Positions 41,797 to 51,007 of a stretch of 64,000 nt of DNA are shown piece by piece. Source of the stretch: an uncultured Acidimicrobiales bacterium (GTDB taxonomy: Bacteria; Actinomycetota; Acidimicrobiia; Acidimicrobiales; SHLQ01). Made by a program: the position numbers and the translations under genes. The DNA lies in assembly GCA_938041035.1 (NCBI GenBank), contig CALHYX010000004.1:1-64000 (forward strand), read 5' to 3'. How positions within the stretch are numbered: position 1 is the first letter of the stretch; each line of letters begins with the position of its first letter. The notes under the pieces were generated by a model. It made no database searches. It had not been told where the DNA came from and saw only the letters and a program-made list of their open reading frames with translations.

Positions 41797-43415
41797 ATCC
41801 GGTACACGATCTTGTCGCCCTGGTCCGGCGCCGGCCCCCGAGCGGCGAGGGCCAGGCACAGACCCAGGACATCGCGGGTGGCGGTCGGTTCGATCAGGCC
41901 GTCGTCCCACAGGCGCGACGTGGCGTAGTACGGGTCGGACTGCTCCTCGTACTGGCCGCGGATCTCGGCGCGGATGGCGGCGAGTTCGTCCTCGGTGGTT
42001 TCGGCGCCCTTCATCCCGCCGAGTCGGATATCGGTGAGCACCGTCTCGGCGGTGTCGGCCGCCATGGTGGCGATTCGGCTGTTGGGCCAGGCGAACAGAA
42101 ACCGGGGCCCGAACCCGCGGCCGCACATGCCGTAGTTGCCCGCCCCGTAGGAGCCACCGATCAGCACGGTGAACTTGGGCACCCGGGCGTTGGCGACGGC
42201 GGCGACCATCTTCGCCCCGTGCTTGGCAATACCGGCCACCTCGCTGTCGCGGCCGACCATGTAGCCGCTGGTGTTCTGGAGAAACAGCAACGGGATGCTG
42301 CGCTGCTCGCAGAGCTCGATGAAGTGGGTTGCCTTGAGCGCGGCCTCGGAAAAGATGATGCCGTCGTTGGCGATCACCCCCACCAGATGGCCCCACACCC
42401 GAGCGAACGTGCAGATGATCGAAGCGCCGTACTCCGGTTTGAACTCGGTGAAGCGCGAACCGTCCACCAGTCGGGCGATGATCTCGTGGGCGTCGAAGGG
42501 GATGCGGGTGTCCGCATTGATGATGCCGCCGATCTCGGCGGGGTCGAGGGCCGGCGGTTCCGGCGCGACGGAATCGAGCCACCCGGCGCTCTGGTCGGCC
42601 CGGGTGAGATTGGTCGTCTCGCAGATGGTGCGCAACAACCCGTACGCCTCCGCCTCGGTGCTCACCCGGTAGTCCGAAACCCCCGACTCGCGAGTGTGGA
42701 GTTCGGCGCCGCCCAGGTCGTCGGGTTCGACGATCTCACCCAGCGCAGCCTTCACGATGGGCGGGCCGCCGAGGAAGATGCGGCCGATGCCCTCGACCAT
42801 GATCACCTCGTCGCTCAGCGCGGGCACGTAGGCGCCGCCGGCGGTACAGCCGCCAAGCACCACCGACAGTTGCGGTAGTCCCTGAGCCGACATCCGGGCC
42901 TGGCGGTAGAACGTGCCACCGAAGTGATCCTTGTCGGGGAAGACCTCGTCCTGCATCGGCAGGAAGGCCCCGCCCGAATCCACCAGGTAGATGCACCCCA
43001 GCCCGTTCTCGGCCGCAATGTCCTGGGCCCGCACGTGCTTCTTGATCCCGGCCGGGAACAGCGAGCCGCCCTTTACGGTGGCGTCGTTGGCGATGAACAT
43101 CCAAGGCACGCCGTGGACCAGGCCGATACCGGTGACGATGCCGGCCCCGGGGAAGGCATCGTCGACCTGGCCGAACCCGGCGAGCGACGACAGTTCGAGG
43201 AACGGCGATTCGGCGTCGATCACCATGTCGATGCGCTCGCGCACCATCACCTTGCCCCGGTCGAGGTGGCGGGCGATCGAGCGCTCGCGTCCCCGGCCGC
43301 CGTCGATGGCGAACTGGATGCGTTCGCGCAGGATGGCCAGATCGGCTTCGTACGCGGCGAGGTTCTCGGCGAACCGGGCGGACCCGGTGTCGATCGCGGT
43401 CGTGAACTGCCTCAT
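41793..43415 (-). CDS. Acyl-CoA carboxylase beta subunit, methylcrotonyl-CoA type
   Basis: A 540-residue carboxyltransferase. The N-terminal crotonase-like half has KVMVRERIDMVIDAESPF, NDATVKGGSLFP and GGCTAGGAYVPALSDE, the pattern characteristic of methylcrotonyl-CoA carboxylase beta subunits. The second half has ANDGIIFSEAALKATHF, FLQNTSGYMVG and GGSYGAGNYGMCGRGF. It transfers carboxyl from biotin to the acyl-CoA. It is coupled to the alpha subunit by a GTGA overlap. Other liu genes are not adjacent. Confidence 0.92.
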   Translation of the reverse strand: MRQFTTAIDTGSARFAENLAAYEADLAILRERIQFAIDGGRGRERSIARHLDRGKVMVRERIDMVIDAESPFLELSSLAGFGQVDDAFPGAGIVTGIGLVHGVPWMFIANDATVKGGSLFPAGIKKHVRAQDIAAENGLGCIYLVDSGGAFLPMQDEVFPDKDHFGGTFYRQARMSAQGLPQLSVVLGGCTAGGAYVPALSDEVIMVEGIGRIFLGGPPIVKAALGEIVEPDDLGGAELHTRESGVSDYRVSTEAEAYGLLRTICETTNLTRADQSAGWLDSVAPEPPALDPAEIGGIINADTRIPFDAHEIIARLVDGSRFTEFKPEYGASIICTFARVWGHLVGVIANDGIIFSEAALKATHFIELCEQRSIPLLFLQNTSGYMVGRDSEVAGIAKHGAKMVAAVANARVPKFTVLIGGSYGAGNYGMCGRGFGPRFLFAWPNSRIATMAADTAETVLTDIRLGGMKGAETTEDELAAIRAEIRGQYEEQSDPYYATSRLWDDGLIEPTATRDVLGLCLALAARGPAPDQGDKIVYRM

Positions 43416-43443
43416 CGCAGCCGACAGTACTCCCCGACCTGAG

Positions 43444-43959
43444 CTACCAGGTGCGATCCGCCGGCGGCATCTTCATGGCATCGTTCGGCCGAAACTTCGA
43501 TTCTCGCATCACCGCGGTGAGCAGGCTCTCGCTGTAGAGGTCTTCCTCGAAGGAGAAGCGTCCTCCGCCCGCGTACTCGAGCACGGAGATGCCGGGTACC
43601 TCCCACGGGCTTCCATCGGGTCGCTCCCCGGGCAAGATGTTCGCCCATCCGAGCACCACTCGGTCACCGTCGATCAGCTGCCACCTATGGGGGAAGTCCC
43701 AGTCGTCGAGCCCGGCCATCGAGTCGGCCAGGAACTGAGCCACCGCGTCGATGCCGCGATGACGTCCCCACACCGAGTCGACGAACTCGGCGTCGTCGGT
43801 GAACACCTCGGCCAGGTCGGTCCACGGTCGGTCACCGGCGATGGCGCCGTAGCGGATGTCGAGGTAGCGGGCGATCGCATCCTCGATCTCCGCCCGCCGG
43901 TCGAGGTCGATTGCCGCGTCGTGCGTTTCATCGTTCGTTTCATCGTTCTCATCGCCCAT
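43444..43959 (-). CDS. NTF2-like/SnoaL-type protein
   Basis: A 171-residue protein of the NTF2-like fold, with AEIEDAIARYLDIRYGAIAG, TDLAEVFTDDAEFVDSVWG and GIDAVAQFLADS, a layout seen in SnoaL_4 proteins. The N-terminus (ENDETNDETHD) is acidic and derived from a two-fold 12-bp repeat at 43924-43947. The C-terminus is longer than usual. A TACCTT box 6 nt before the ATG suggests a leaderless message. It is a single gene between the carboxylase and a membrane protein gene. Reaction unknown. Confidence 0.75.
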   Translation of the reverse strand: MGDENDETNDETHDAAIDLDRRAEIEDAIARYLDIRYGAIAGDRPWTDLAEVFTDDAEFVDSVWGRHRGIDAVAQFLADSMAGLDDWDFPHRWQLIDGDRVVLGWANILPGERPDGSPWEVPGISVLEYAGGGRFSFEEDLYSESLLTAVMRESKFRPNDAMKMPPADRTW

Positions 43960-43965
43960 GAGGCG

Positions 43966-43971
43966 AAGGTA
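43966..43971 (-). promoter_or_regulatory. Candidate -10 box (TACCTT), leaderless type
   Basis: TACCTT on the minus strand lies 6 nt (CGCCTC) before the ATG at 43959. It fits TANNNT but not the commoner TAGGTT form, so support is weaker than for nbaC or hisC. Confidence 0.35.
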
Positions 43972-44002
43972 GCCGGATCGGTGCGGCGACGCCCGAGCGC
44001 CC

Positions 44003-44812
44003 GTGGCAACGTTGGTCGTCATGGGGGTCGGCACCGAAACCGAGATCGAACTCATCGCCGCCGCGCCGCGCGACCCGGCACCGGTGCTGGTCGGACGTCG
44101 AGGTCTCCCCTGGCGGGGTCTCGGTGCGCTCGTGGTCTGCGTCGCCGTGGTCGCGGGCGTCCTGTTGTCGACCGGAGCCGAACTCTCGCCGTCGACCAGG
44201 CCCGACGACCCGCGCGGCAACGTCGGTGGGCGCGGCGACGGTCTGGCCATCTTCTCCGCCATTTCGACCGACGAAGCGGCACGCACCCGCGACGTGTTGA
44301 CGTGGCGAGCCGGTGACGGCGCCACCATCGCCGAGTGGATGGACGAGGCGGGCCTCGGCGCGGCCACCCGAACGCGTGTGGTGCTCACCGACACGCTGTT
44401 CGCTGTCGTCGTGCAGCTACCGGAGGTCGACGGTGTCGCCGACGTCTGCATCGTGCAGGGCAGCCTCGGACCCGGTGCCCTCGTGGAAGGCGGCCTCGGT
44501 GGAGCGGTCGACGAACCGCGCGTGGCCTCCTCGATGACCCGCGTGTGCTCGGCTCCCGCCTCCATCGTCGATGGCAGCCTGGTGCTGTACGCCCGGTGCC
44601 CCGGCGCCCGCTGTGGTGGCAGTCGCGGCGCGTTTGCCGCGCTCGTGCCCGACAACGTGACCGCCCTGGCCTCGTCCGCCGACGCCTCGTTCAACATCGC
44701 GGCCGACCGAGGCGTGATCCTGGCCGACATCGGGCCCGCCGACGTACCGGGCGAGAGCCTCGTGTACGAGCGCACCGATCAGCAGCCGTATCCCCTCGCC
44801 CTCGACGGCTGA
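44003..44812 (+). CDS. Single-pass membrane protein of unknown function
   Basis: A 269-residue protein: a cytoplasmic segment of about 36 residues, one transmembrane helix (LGALVVCVAVVAGVLL, about residues 40-56), and an about 210-residue outer domain with four cysteines (VCIVQ, VCSA, RCPGARCGG) that could pair. No enzyme motif or known domain is recognised. The start is uncertain: GTG at 44003 or ATG at 44021, each without a clear ribosome site. The gene is divergent from the NTF2-like gene. Confidence 0.7.
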   Translation: MATLVVMGVGTETEIELIAAAPRDPAPVLVGRRGLPWRGLGALVVCVAVVAGVLLSTGAELSPSTRPDDPRGNVGGRGDGLAIFSAISTDEAARTRDVLTWRAGDGATIAEWMDEAGLGAATRTRVVLTDTLFAVVVQLPEVDGVADVCIVQGSLGPGALVEGGLGGAVDEPRVASSMTRVCSAPASIVDGSLVLYARCPGARCGGSRGAFAALVPDNVTALASSADASFNIAADRGVILADIGPADVPGESLVYERTDQQPYPLALDG

Positions 44813-44890
44813 CGTTGGGCGGTGGTCGGGCGAGGACGGCGGCCGTAAGGCTCGGCACTCAACTACAGCAAGATCGCCCACCCGGTTACC

Positions 44891-45985
44891 ATGCCGCCCA
44901 TGCAGGGACTCATTCTTGAAGGCACTACCGAAGACAGCGTTCGACTCTCCGACGACATCGAACTCGTCGGCACGCTGCAACCCCGTCAGGTGCGCGTCGA
45001 GGTGCGCGCCGCCGGCGTGTGCGGCAGCGACCTGAGCTGCGTACACGGCAAGTACTACATGCCCACACCGCTGGTGCCGGGCCACGAGGCGGCCGGGGTG
45101 GTCGTCGAGGCCGGGAGTGCCGTCACCTACTGCGAAGTCGGCGACCACGTCGTGCTGTCCACCTTCGGGAACTGCGGGCACTGCGCGGTCTGCGAGAGCG
45201 GCAACCCCGGCAACTGCGGAGCGCTCGGTGGCCTGACCCAGCCCTACGCCGAGGGCGACCAGGCGCTGTACAACTTCGCCAATATCGGGGCGTTCGTGCA
45301 GGAGACCATCGTTAGTGAGAACCAGGCGATTCCGATTCCGAAGGACATGCCGCTGACCGCGGCCGCCCTGATCGGCTGTGGCGTCATGACCGGCGCGGGC
45401 GCGGTGTTCAACCGGGCCAAGGTCGGCTTTGGCGACACGTGTGCGGTCATCGGCGCCGGCGGTGTCGGCCTCAACGTGATCCAGGCGGCCGCCATATCCG
45501 GTGCCAGCCAGATCATCGCCATCGACCGGGCGCCGGCCAAAGAAGCGCTGGCTATGGAGTTCGGAGCCACCGACTTTCTGCTCGCGGATGGCGATGACTT
45601 TGACGCCGTGAAGGAGGTGCAGGCCCTGAGCGGTGGGGGCGTGAACCACGCGTTCGAGGTCGTGGGCAGCACGGCTCTGCTGGCCGATGCCATCAGCATG
45701 GCCAAGGCGGGTGGCAACGTCTGCGCCGTCGGCGTTCCGGATCTGACCGCCGAGGTCACCTATCCCTTCCAGGCGCTGCACCAGAACAAGAACCTCATGG
45801 GCATTCGAGCGGGCGGCGGCAAGCCCCGCAAGGACTTCCGCGTGCTCGCCGACATGTACATGAAGGGCAAGTTGAAGCTCGACGAGATGATCTCGCACAC
45901 CGCGGGCCTCGACGGCCTCCAGGCGGCGTTCGATTCGCTCAAGACCGGCGCCGACGCCCGCACCGTGCTGCTGCCGCACGGCTGA
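44891..45985 (+). CDS. Zinc-dependent alcohol dehydrogenase (MDR family)
   Basis: A 364-residue medium-chain dehydrogenase. Catalytic zinc ligands are in AAGVCGSDLSCVHG (Cys) and PLVPGHEAAGVV (His-Glu). The structural zinc site is the four-cysteine GNCGHCAVCESGNPGNC near residue 100. The NAD motif GAGGVGLNVIQAA follows near residue 188. Substrate is not inferable; S-(hydroxymethyl)mycothiol or aryl-alcohol dehydrogenases are related groups. Two ATGs (44891 and 44900) are possible. It lies 9 bp before the methylthio-salvage genes and may be co-transcribed with them. Confidence 0.88.
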   Translation: MPPMQGLILEGTTEDSVRLSDDIELVGTLQPRQVRVEVRAAGVCGSDLSCVHGKYYMPTPLVPGHEAAGVVVEAGSAVTYCEVGDHVVLSTFGNCGHCAVCESGNPGNCGALGGLTQPYAEGDQALYNFANIGAFVQETIVSENQAIPIPKDMPLTAAALIGCGVMTGAGAVFNRAKVGFGDTCAVIGAGGVGLNVIQAAAISGASQIIAIDRAPAKEALAMEFGATDFLLADGDDFDAVKEVQALSGGGVNHAFEVVGSTALLADAISMAKAGGNVCAVGVPDLTAEVTYPFQALHQNKNLMGIRAGGGKPRKDFRVLADMYMKGKLKLDEMISHTAGLDGLQAAFDSLKTGADARTVLLPHG

Positions 45986-45994
45986 CGGCACTCG

Positions 45995-46804
45995 ATGTTC
46001 GGCCTCATCACCGGCAGCGGCTTCTACGACATCCCCGACCTGGAGCAGCGCGAGCAGGTTGCCCTCACGACCCCGTTCGGCGTCGTCGATCTCACGCGCG
46101 GCCGCTGGCACGGCGTCGACGTCGGTTTCGTGGCCCGCCACGGAGCCGACCACTCGAAGCCGCCGCACGCGATCAACTATCGGGCAAACGTCTGGGGGCT
46201 GCGCATGGCGGGGGCCGAATCCATCATCGCCACCGCAGTGAGTGGAGCCATCAACCCGGCGATGGGGTCCGGCCAGTTGGTGCTGATCGACGACTTCCTC
46301 AACTTCAGCAGCGGCCGGGCCGCCACCTTCTTCGACGGCACGGTGGGTGAGGCCGAGCTGGCGGCATCGAACCCGCCGCGTGTCGAGATGCCGTCGCTCG
46401 ACGGTGTGGTGCACACCGATATGAGCCAGCCCTACGATACCGAGTTGCGCGGTCGCCTCCTCACGGCGGCGGCTAGCGCGGGGGTCGAACTGATCGATGG
46501 CGGCGTGTACGTCTGCACCGATGGGCCCCGCTTTGAGACCCGCGCCGAGATTGCGATGATGGGGCGCCTCGGGGGCGACCTGGTGGGCATGACCGGCTTC
46601 CCCGAAGTCGCCCTCGCCAACGAGCTGGGAGTTCCGTACGCGTCGATCGGTGTGGTTTCGAACCCCGCCGCCGGCCTGGGCCAGGACACGCTGTCGATGG
46701 ACGACATCTGGGCCGTTATCGATTCGGCCGGCAAGAACCTCTTTACGCTCATCGCCGCGACCATCGCCGGCGCCAACAGCCCCGATGTACCGGAGACCCC
46801 ATGA
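45995..46804 (+). CDS. Nucleoside phosphorylase, MTA/MTI-phosphorylase family (6-oxopurine-type pocket)
   Basis: A 269-residue family 1 purine phosphorylase. It has GLITGSGFYDIPDL, the phosphate-binding ARHGADHSKPPHAINYRAN and CTDGPRFETRAEI. In methylthioadenosine phosphorylase the base is read by Asp220/Asp222 in ASIAMATDYDCW; the aligned segment here is ASIGVVSNPAAG, with Asn223 and Ala225. Asn at that place is the mark of 6-oxopurine-specific enzymes such as PNP and methylthioinosine phosphorylase. Beside mtnA and an MTA-deaminase-like gene, methylthioinosine is the likeliest substrate. It overlaps mtnA as ATGA. Confidence 0.85.
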   Translation: MFGLITGSGFYDIPDLEQREQVALTTPFGVVDLTRGRWHGVDVGFVARHGADHSKPPHAINYRANVWGLRMAGAESIIATAVSGAINPAMGSGQLVLIDDFLNFSSGRAATFFDGTVGEAELAASNPPRVEMPSLDGVVHTDMSQPYDTELRGRLLTAAASAGVELIDGGVYVCTDGPRFETRAEIAMMGRLGGDLVGMTGFPEVALANELGVPYASIGVVSNPAAGLGQDTLSMDDIWAVIDSAGKNLFTLIAATIAGANSPDVPETP

Positions 46805-47820
46805 CCGAAGCCTCCAGCCCACTGCGCACCCTCGACTGGGTCGACGGAGCGATCGAGATGATCGACCAGACGCAGCTTCCCCAGGTCACCGAAACCCTGC
46901 GCATCGAGACCATCGACGACCTGGTGGCCGCCATCAAGCGCCTCTCGGTGCGAGGGGCACCCGCTTTGGGAGTCGCCGGCGCCTATGGCGTCGCGCTGGC
47001 CGCGGCGATCCACCCACCGGCGACGGCCGCAGCCGAGTTCTCGGCCGCGGTCGACCGGGTTCGCACCGCCCGTCCGACCGCGGTGAACCTCGCCCGTATG
47101 GTCGACCGGGTGGAACCCATCGCCCTCGCCGATCCGGCCGCAGCTCTGGCCGAGGCCCACATCATCCGCGACGAGGAGATCGCCGCCTCGGTGGCGATGG
47201 GCGACCTCGGCGCCGACCTCATCCTCGAACTCGTGGGCGACCGGCCGATCCGGGCCATGACCATCTGCAACACCGGCGGCCTGGCGGCGGTCGAGCGCGG
47301 CACCGCGCTCGCGGTGATCCAAACGCTGCACGAACGGGGAAAGCTCGAAGAGGCCATCCCGGTCGAGACCCGCCCGCTTCTACAGGGTGGCCGCCTCACC
47401 ACCTGGGAGCTCCAACGCATGGGCGCACCGCACCGGCTGATCGTCGACTCGGCCGGACCGTCTCTCCTCGCCCGAGGTGTGGCCGATGTCGTGTTGATCG
47501 GCGCGGACCGGGTGGCGGCCAACGGCGACGCGGCCAACAAGATCGGTAGTTTCAGCCTGGCGCTCGGCGCGGCGCACGCCGGGGTGCCGTTCCTGGTCGT
47601 CGCTCCGGAGTCGACCGTGGACATGAACACCGCCAGCGGCGGCGACATCGAGATCGAGGACCGCGGTCCGCTCGAGGTCGCCAACGTTCGCGGCGCTGCG
47701 ATTGCGCCGGAGGGCACCGACGCCATCAACCCCGCGTTCGACGTCACCCCGGTCGACCTCGTCACCGCGCTCGTCACCGACACTCGAGTCGTCCGCTTCG
47801 GGGCCGGTGACACGTTGTGA
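46801..47820 (+). CDS. mtnA: S-methyl-5-thioribose-1-phosphate isomerase
   Basis: A 339-residue isomerase of the eIF-2B-like family that converts methylthioribose-1-phosphate to methylthioribulose-1-phosphate. The conserved VRGAPALGVAGAYGVALA is near residue 50. The catalytic Cys lies in AMTICNTGGLA (about residue 160), and the catalytic Asp region in VLIGADRVAANGDAANKIGSF near residue 240. It is coupled to the upstream phosphorylase by an ATGA overlap and followed 9 bp later by the deaminase gene. Confidence 0.95.
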   Translation: MTEASSPLRTLDWVDGAIEMIDQTQLPQVTETLRIETIDDLVAAIKRLSVRGAPALGVAGAYGVALAAAIHPPATAAAEFSAAVDRVRTARPTAVNLARMVDRVEPIALADPAAALAEAHIIRDEEIAASVAMGDLGADLILELVGDRPIRAMTICNTGGLAAVERGTALAVIQTLHERGKLEEAIPVETRPLLQGGRLTTWELQRMGAPHRLIVDSAGPSLLARGVADVVLIGADRVAANGDAANKIGSFSLALGAAHAGVPFLVVAPESTVDMNTASGGDIEIEDRGPLEVANVRGAAIAPEGTDAINPAFDVTPVDLVTALVTDTRVVRFGAGDTL

Positions 47821-47829
47821 GCGAACTTC

Positions 47830-49149
47830 ATGGCTGAAACCCCGGCGATCGCCCGCCGATTCGCGGCCGACTACGTCGTGCCCTGCGAAGGCACGGGCCT
47901 CATCATCCCGGGTGGAGCGGTCGATCTTGGCGCCGACGGCAGCATCCTCGCCGTCGGCCCGGAATCGGACCTCGAGGCGACCGAGGCACCGATCGACCGG
48001 GTGGGCGGTCTGCTCATGCCCGGGCTCGTGAACACCCACGCCCACACGCCGATGACCCTGTTGCGCTCCGCCGGCGACGGTTTGCCGCTGCAACGATGGC
48101 TGACCGAGGCGATCTGGCCCCGCGAGGGCAACATCGAACCCGACGACGTGTACTGGGGCATGGTGCTCGGCTCGATCGAGATGTTGAGCGCCGGGGTCAC
48201 GACGAGCAACGAGATGTACCTGCACGAGGAACGCATGGTCGACGCCGTGCGCGATACCGGGGCCCGGGTGCTCATCACCGGCGCGGTTATCGGCGCCCTC
48301 TTGCCCGACGGCAACGTCGAACCGCGCATGGCCGAGCTGAGCGACTTTCACGCCGCGCACCATCGGCCCGCCGAGCGCATCAACGTGGGCTTCGCCGGGC
48401 ACTCGCTGTACGACCTCTCCCCCGCTCAGGTCGGCGAGATCGCGGCGCGGGCCCGGGCGGTCGGCGGGCTGTTCCACATCCATCTGGCCGAAACCGAGGT
48501 CGAAGGCGCCGGGATCCGCGAACAGCACGGAGCCAGCGCCACCCAACTATTGGCCGACTGCGGCGCGTTGGACGGCAAGATCATCGCCGCCCACGGCGTC
48601 TGGCTCGACGACGACGAGATGGCGTTGCTGGGCCAGGCCGGCGCGGCGGTCGCCCACTGCCCGCAGTCGAACCTGAAGTTGGGTTCAGGGATCGCTCGGG
48701 TGAACGCCATGCTCGACGCCGGCATCACCGTCGCCGTGGCCACCGACGGCGTGGCATCGAACGACGGGCTCGACCTGTGGGAGGAAGTACGCCTCGCTCC
48801 CCTGCTCGCCCGCGGTCGAGCCCATGATCCGGCGGCGATGAACGCGACGACCGCCCTCGACCTCGCCACGCGATCGGCCGGCCTGGCGCTCGGCATGCCC
48901 GATCTCGGCGAACTGCGACCCGGAGCGCGGGCCGACATCATCAGAGTCGACCTCGATGTGCCGGCGTTCGTGCCGGGTCGCATCGAGGATCTGCTGACCC
49001 ACGTCGTGTTCGCGGGTGGGGCCCGCTTCGTCACCGATGTGTGGGTCGACGGTCAGCGTGTCGTCGACGACGGCACGTGCACGACCTTCGACGTCGATCG
49101 GGCCATCGCCGAGGCCACCGAGCGCGGCCGCCGCCTCGCCGCCGACTGA
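47830..49149 (+). CDS. mtaD: 5-methylthioadenosine/S-adenosylhomocysteine deaminase-type amidohydrolase
   Basis: A 439-residue amidohydrolase. The metal motif GLVNTHAHTPMTLLR (His-x-His) is near residue 68, with the MtaD-like DGLPLQRWL following. Further ligands are HIHLAETEVE, AAHGVWLDDDEM and VATDGVASNDGLDLWEE. MtaD-type enzymes deaminate methylthioadenosine to methylthioinosine or S-adenosylhomocysteine to S-inosylhomocysteine. Linkage to the 6-oxopurine-type phosphorylase and mtnA supports the first. Related ATZ/TRZ hydrolases and guanine deaminase are alternatives. Confidence 0.88.
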   Translation: MAETPAIARRFAADYVVPCEGTGLIIPGGAVDLGADGSILAVGPESDLEATEAPIDRVGGLLMPGLVNTHAHTPMTLLRSAGDGLPLQRWLTEAIWPREGNIEPDDVYWGMVLGSIEMLSAGVTTSNEMYLHEERMVDAVRDTGARVLITGAVIGALLPDGNVEPRMAELSDFHAAHHRPAERINVGFAGHSLYDLSPAQVGEIAARARAVGGLFHIHLAETEVEGAGIREQHGASATQLLADCGALDGKIIAAHGVWLDDDEMALLGQAGAAVAHCPQSNLKLGSGIARVNAMLDAGITVAVATDGVASNDGLDLWEEVRLAPLLARGRAHDPAAMNATTALDLATRSAGLALGMPDLGELRPGARADIIRVDLDVPAFVPGRIEDLLTHVVFAGGARFVTDVWVDGQRVVDDGTCTTFDVDRAIAEATERGRRLAAD

Positions 49150-49183
49150 CTAGGGTCATTTCCTCAACGCCACAGGGGGCAGC

Positions 49184-49924
49184 ATGAGTACCGACACCGA
49201 ACCCAACGCAGTCGACACATCGGTGGTGGATTTCCACTTCGACGTGTTGTGTCCGTACGCCTACCAGACCGCCAAGTGGATTCGTGACGTGCGGGCCCAG
49301 AACGGCATCACCATCAACTGGAAGTTCTTCAGCCTCGAAGAGGTAAACCGGGTCGAGGGCAAGAAGCACCCATGGGAGCGCGAGTGGTCCTACGGCTGGT
49401 CGATGATGCGCATCGGAGCCATCTTGCGCCGCTCCAACATGGACGACCTCGATCGCTGGTACGAACGGGCCGGTCGGGCGCTGCACGAGGACGGGCACAA
49501 GCCGCACGAGCCCGACGTCGCCCGTCATCTGCTCGACGAACTGGGGCTCGATCCGGGCGTGGTCGATGCATCGCTGGCCGACGACAGTACCCACGATGAG
49601 GTGCGGGCCGACCACCAACGCGTCATCGACAGTGGGGGCTACGGCGTGCCGACGCTGTTCTTCGGTGACGAGTGCCTGTTCGGACCGGTGCTGATCGACC
49701 CACCGACGGGTGCAGCCGCCCTGCGCCTCTGGGACTCGGTGGCGACGTGGGCGGAGTTCCCGCATCTCTACGAGCTGCAGCGGCCCAAGACGCCGGCCGA
49801 CGAGGGCGCCATCGCCACCACCTTCAAGCCGTATCTCGAAGCGCGAGACTGGGTGTCGGTGAATCGGGGCAAGCAGATCGGCTTCACCGACGAGGGCTTC
49901 ACGGACCTCGGCCCGATGACCTGA
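49184..49924 (+). CDS. DsbA-family thioredoxin-fold protein
   Basis: A 246-residue protein with a DsbA/FrnE-like fold. The active-site region is [13 protein letters not shown] with only one cysteine (Cys-Pro-Tyr-Ala), as in mycothiol-dependent or HCCA-isomerase-like relatives, not a CxxC disulfide oxidase. The helical insert ([15 protein letters not shown]) and C-terminal [17 protein letters not shown] cis-Pro segment are typical. No signal peptide is visible, so it is cytoplasmic. GGGGGCAG precedes the ATG. Probably a glutathione- or mycothiol-type isomerase or reductase; the substrate is unknown. Confidence 0.8.
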   Translation: MSTDTEPNAVDTSVVDFHFDVLCPYAYQTAKWIRDVRAQNGITINWKFFSLEEVNRVEGKKHPWEREWSYGWSMMRIGAILRRSNMDDLDRWYERAGRALHEDGHKPHEPDVARHLLDELGLDPGVVDASLADDSTHDEVRADHQRVIDSGGYGVPTLFFGDECLFGPVLIDPPTGAAALRLWDSVATWAEFPHLYELQRPKTPADEGAIATTFKPYLEARDWVSVNRGKQIGFTDEGFTDLGPMT

Positions 49925-49982
49925 GCCCCAACTCGGATCGCGAACCACCGATGAGACGCACGACAAGATCGAGAAGCGAACC

Positions 49983-50933
49983 ATGAACGAACCGACCCCG
50001 CCCGCCGCCGGGGCCATCCGCAAGGCCGCGATCGGGTTTGTCGGCCTCGGCAATATGGGCGGGCCGATGTGTCGCCGACTGTGCGCCGCCGGCTATGAGG
50101 TCCGGGCGTTCGACATCGACGCCGACGCCCTTGCCGCCGCCGTGGCGGCCGGTGCGGTGGCCGCCGAATCGGCGGTCGACTGCGCTACGGGGGCCGAGCT
50201 GTTTCTCACCTCGCTACCGCGCCCCGACCACGTCGAAGCGGTGATGGCGGGCCCGGACGGTGCGCTGGCCGCGCTCGGCGAGGGGGCGATCTGGGTGGAT
50301 CTCACCACCAACCGGCGAGAACTGGTCGAAGCGTTGGCCGCGCAGGCTCCCGCCGGGGTCACGTGTGTCGATTCGCCGGTCACGGGTGCGGTCGATGGCG
50401 CCCGCAACGGCAAGCTCACGCTCTTCGCGGGTGGCCGCGACGCCGACCTCGACCGGGTGGTGCCGGTGCTCAGCGAGCTGGGACTCGCGATCCGCTGCGG
50501 GCCGCTCGGCACGGGCAACGTGGTGAAGCTGGTCACGAACCAGCTGTGGTTTGTGCACGCTGCCGCGCTCGGCGAGGGTTTCGCCCTCGGACTGGCGAAC
50601 GGGGTCGAGCTCGGCACACTGTGGCACGCCATCCAGGAGAGTGTCGGAGCCAGTTTCGTGTCGGACCACGACGCTCCGTCGATATTCGCCGGACACTACG
50701 ACCCGTCGTTCAGTCTCGGCCTTTGCCTGAAGGACCTGGGCCTGGTGGCCGAGTTGGCGACGAACGTCGGCACGGACCTGCCGATGACCGAGTCCGCCCA
50801 TGCCACCTTTGGCCGGGCGGCCGAACGCTACGGCGAGGACCAGGGTGAACTGCACGTCGCCAAGCGGCTGGAAGACGACGCCCAACTGTCGTTTCGCCTC
50901 GACGGTGACTGGACCCCCCACTGGGAGAAGTAG
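49983..50933 (+). CDS. 3-hydroxyisobutyrate dehydrogenase-family oxidoreductase
   Basis: A 316-residue beta-hydroxyacid dehydrogenase. The NAD(P) motif GFVGLGNMGGPMCRRL is at residues about 18-33, the substrate-binding CVDSPVTGAVDGARNG near residue 127, and the catalytic lysine in GTGNVVKLVTNQ near residue 182. Members oxidise 3-hydroxyisobutyrate, tartronate semialdehyde or 6-phosphogluconate-like acids. It lies 88 bp upstream of the carboxylase operon and may feed branched acyl intermediates to it; this is inference. Confidence 0.88.
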   Translation: MNEPTPPAAGAIRKAAIGFVGLGNMGGPMCRRLCAAGYEVRAFDIDADALAAAVAAGAVAAESAVDCATGAELFLTSLPRPDHVEAVMAGPDGALAALGEGAIWVDLTTNRRELVEALAAQAPAGVTCVDSPVTGAVDGARNGKLTLFAGGRDADLDRVVPVLSELGLAIRCGPLGTGNVVKLVTNQLWFVHAAALGEGFALGLANGVELGTLWHAIQESVGASFVSDHDAPSIFAGHYDPSFSLGLCLKDLGLVAELATNVGTDLPMTESAHATFGRAAERYGEDQGELHVAKRLEDDAQLSFRLDGDWTPHWEK

Positions 50934-51007
50934 ACCCATCCGTAGGGCAGGAACGAACGCTCCCGCCCGTAGGTACCGGTAAGTCGACGGTGGCAGGATT
51001 ACCGCTC

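Noticed and set aside
44417..46822. An 801-codon open frame on the minus strand opposite the alcohol dehydrogenase and phosphorylase genes
   Set aside because: It mirrors the coding frames of two well-supported enzymes, shows no motif, and has composition typical of antisense frames in GC-rich DNA.
50974..50981. TACCGGTA palindrome upstream of the Atu-like operon, considered as an operator
   Set aside because: Eight bases with no extended arms is too short to separate from chance in DNA of this composition.
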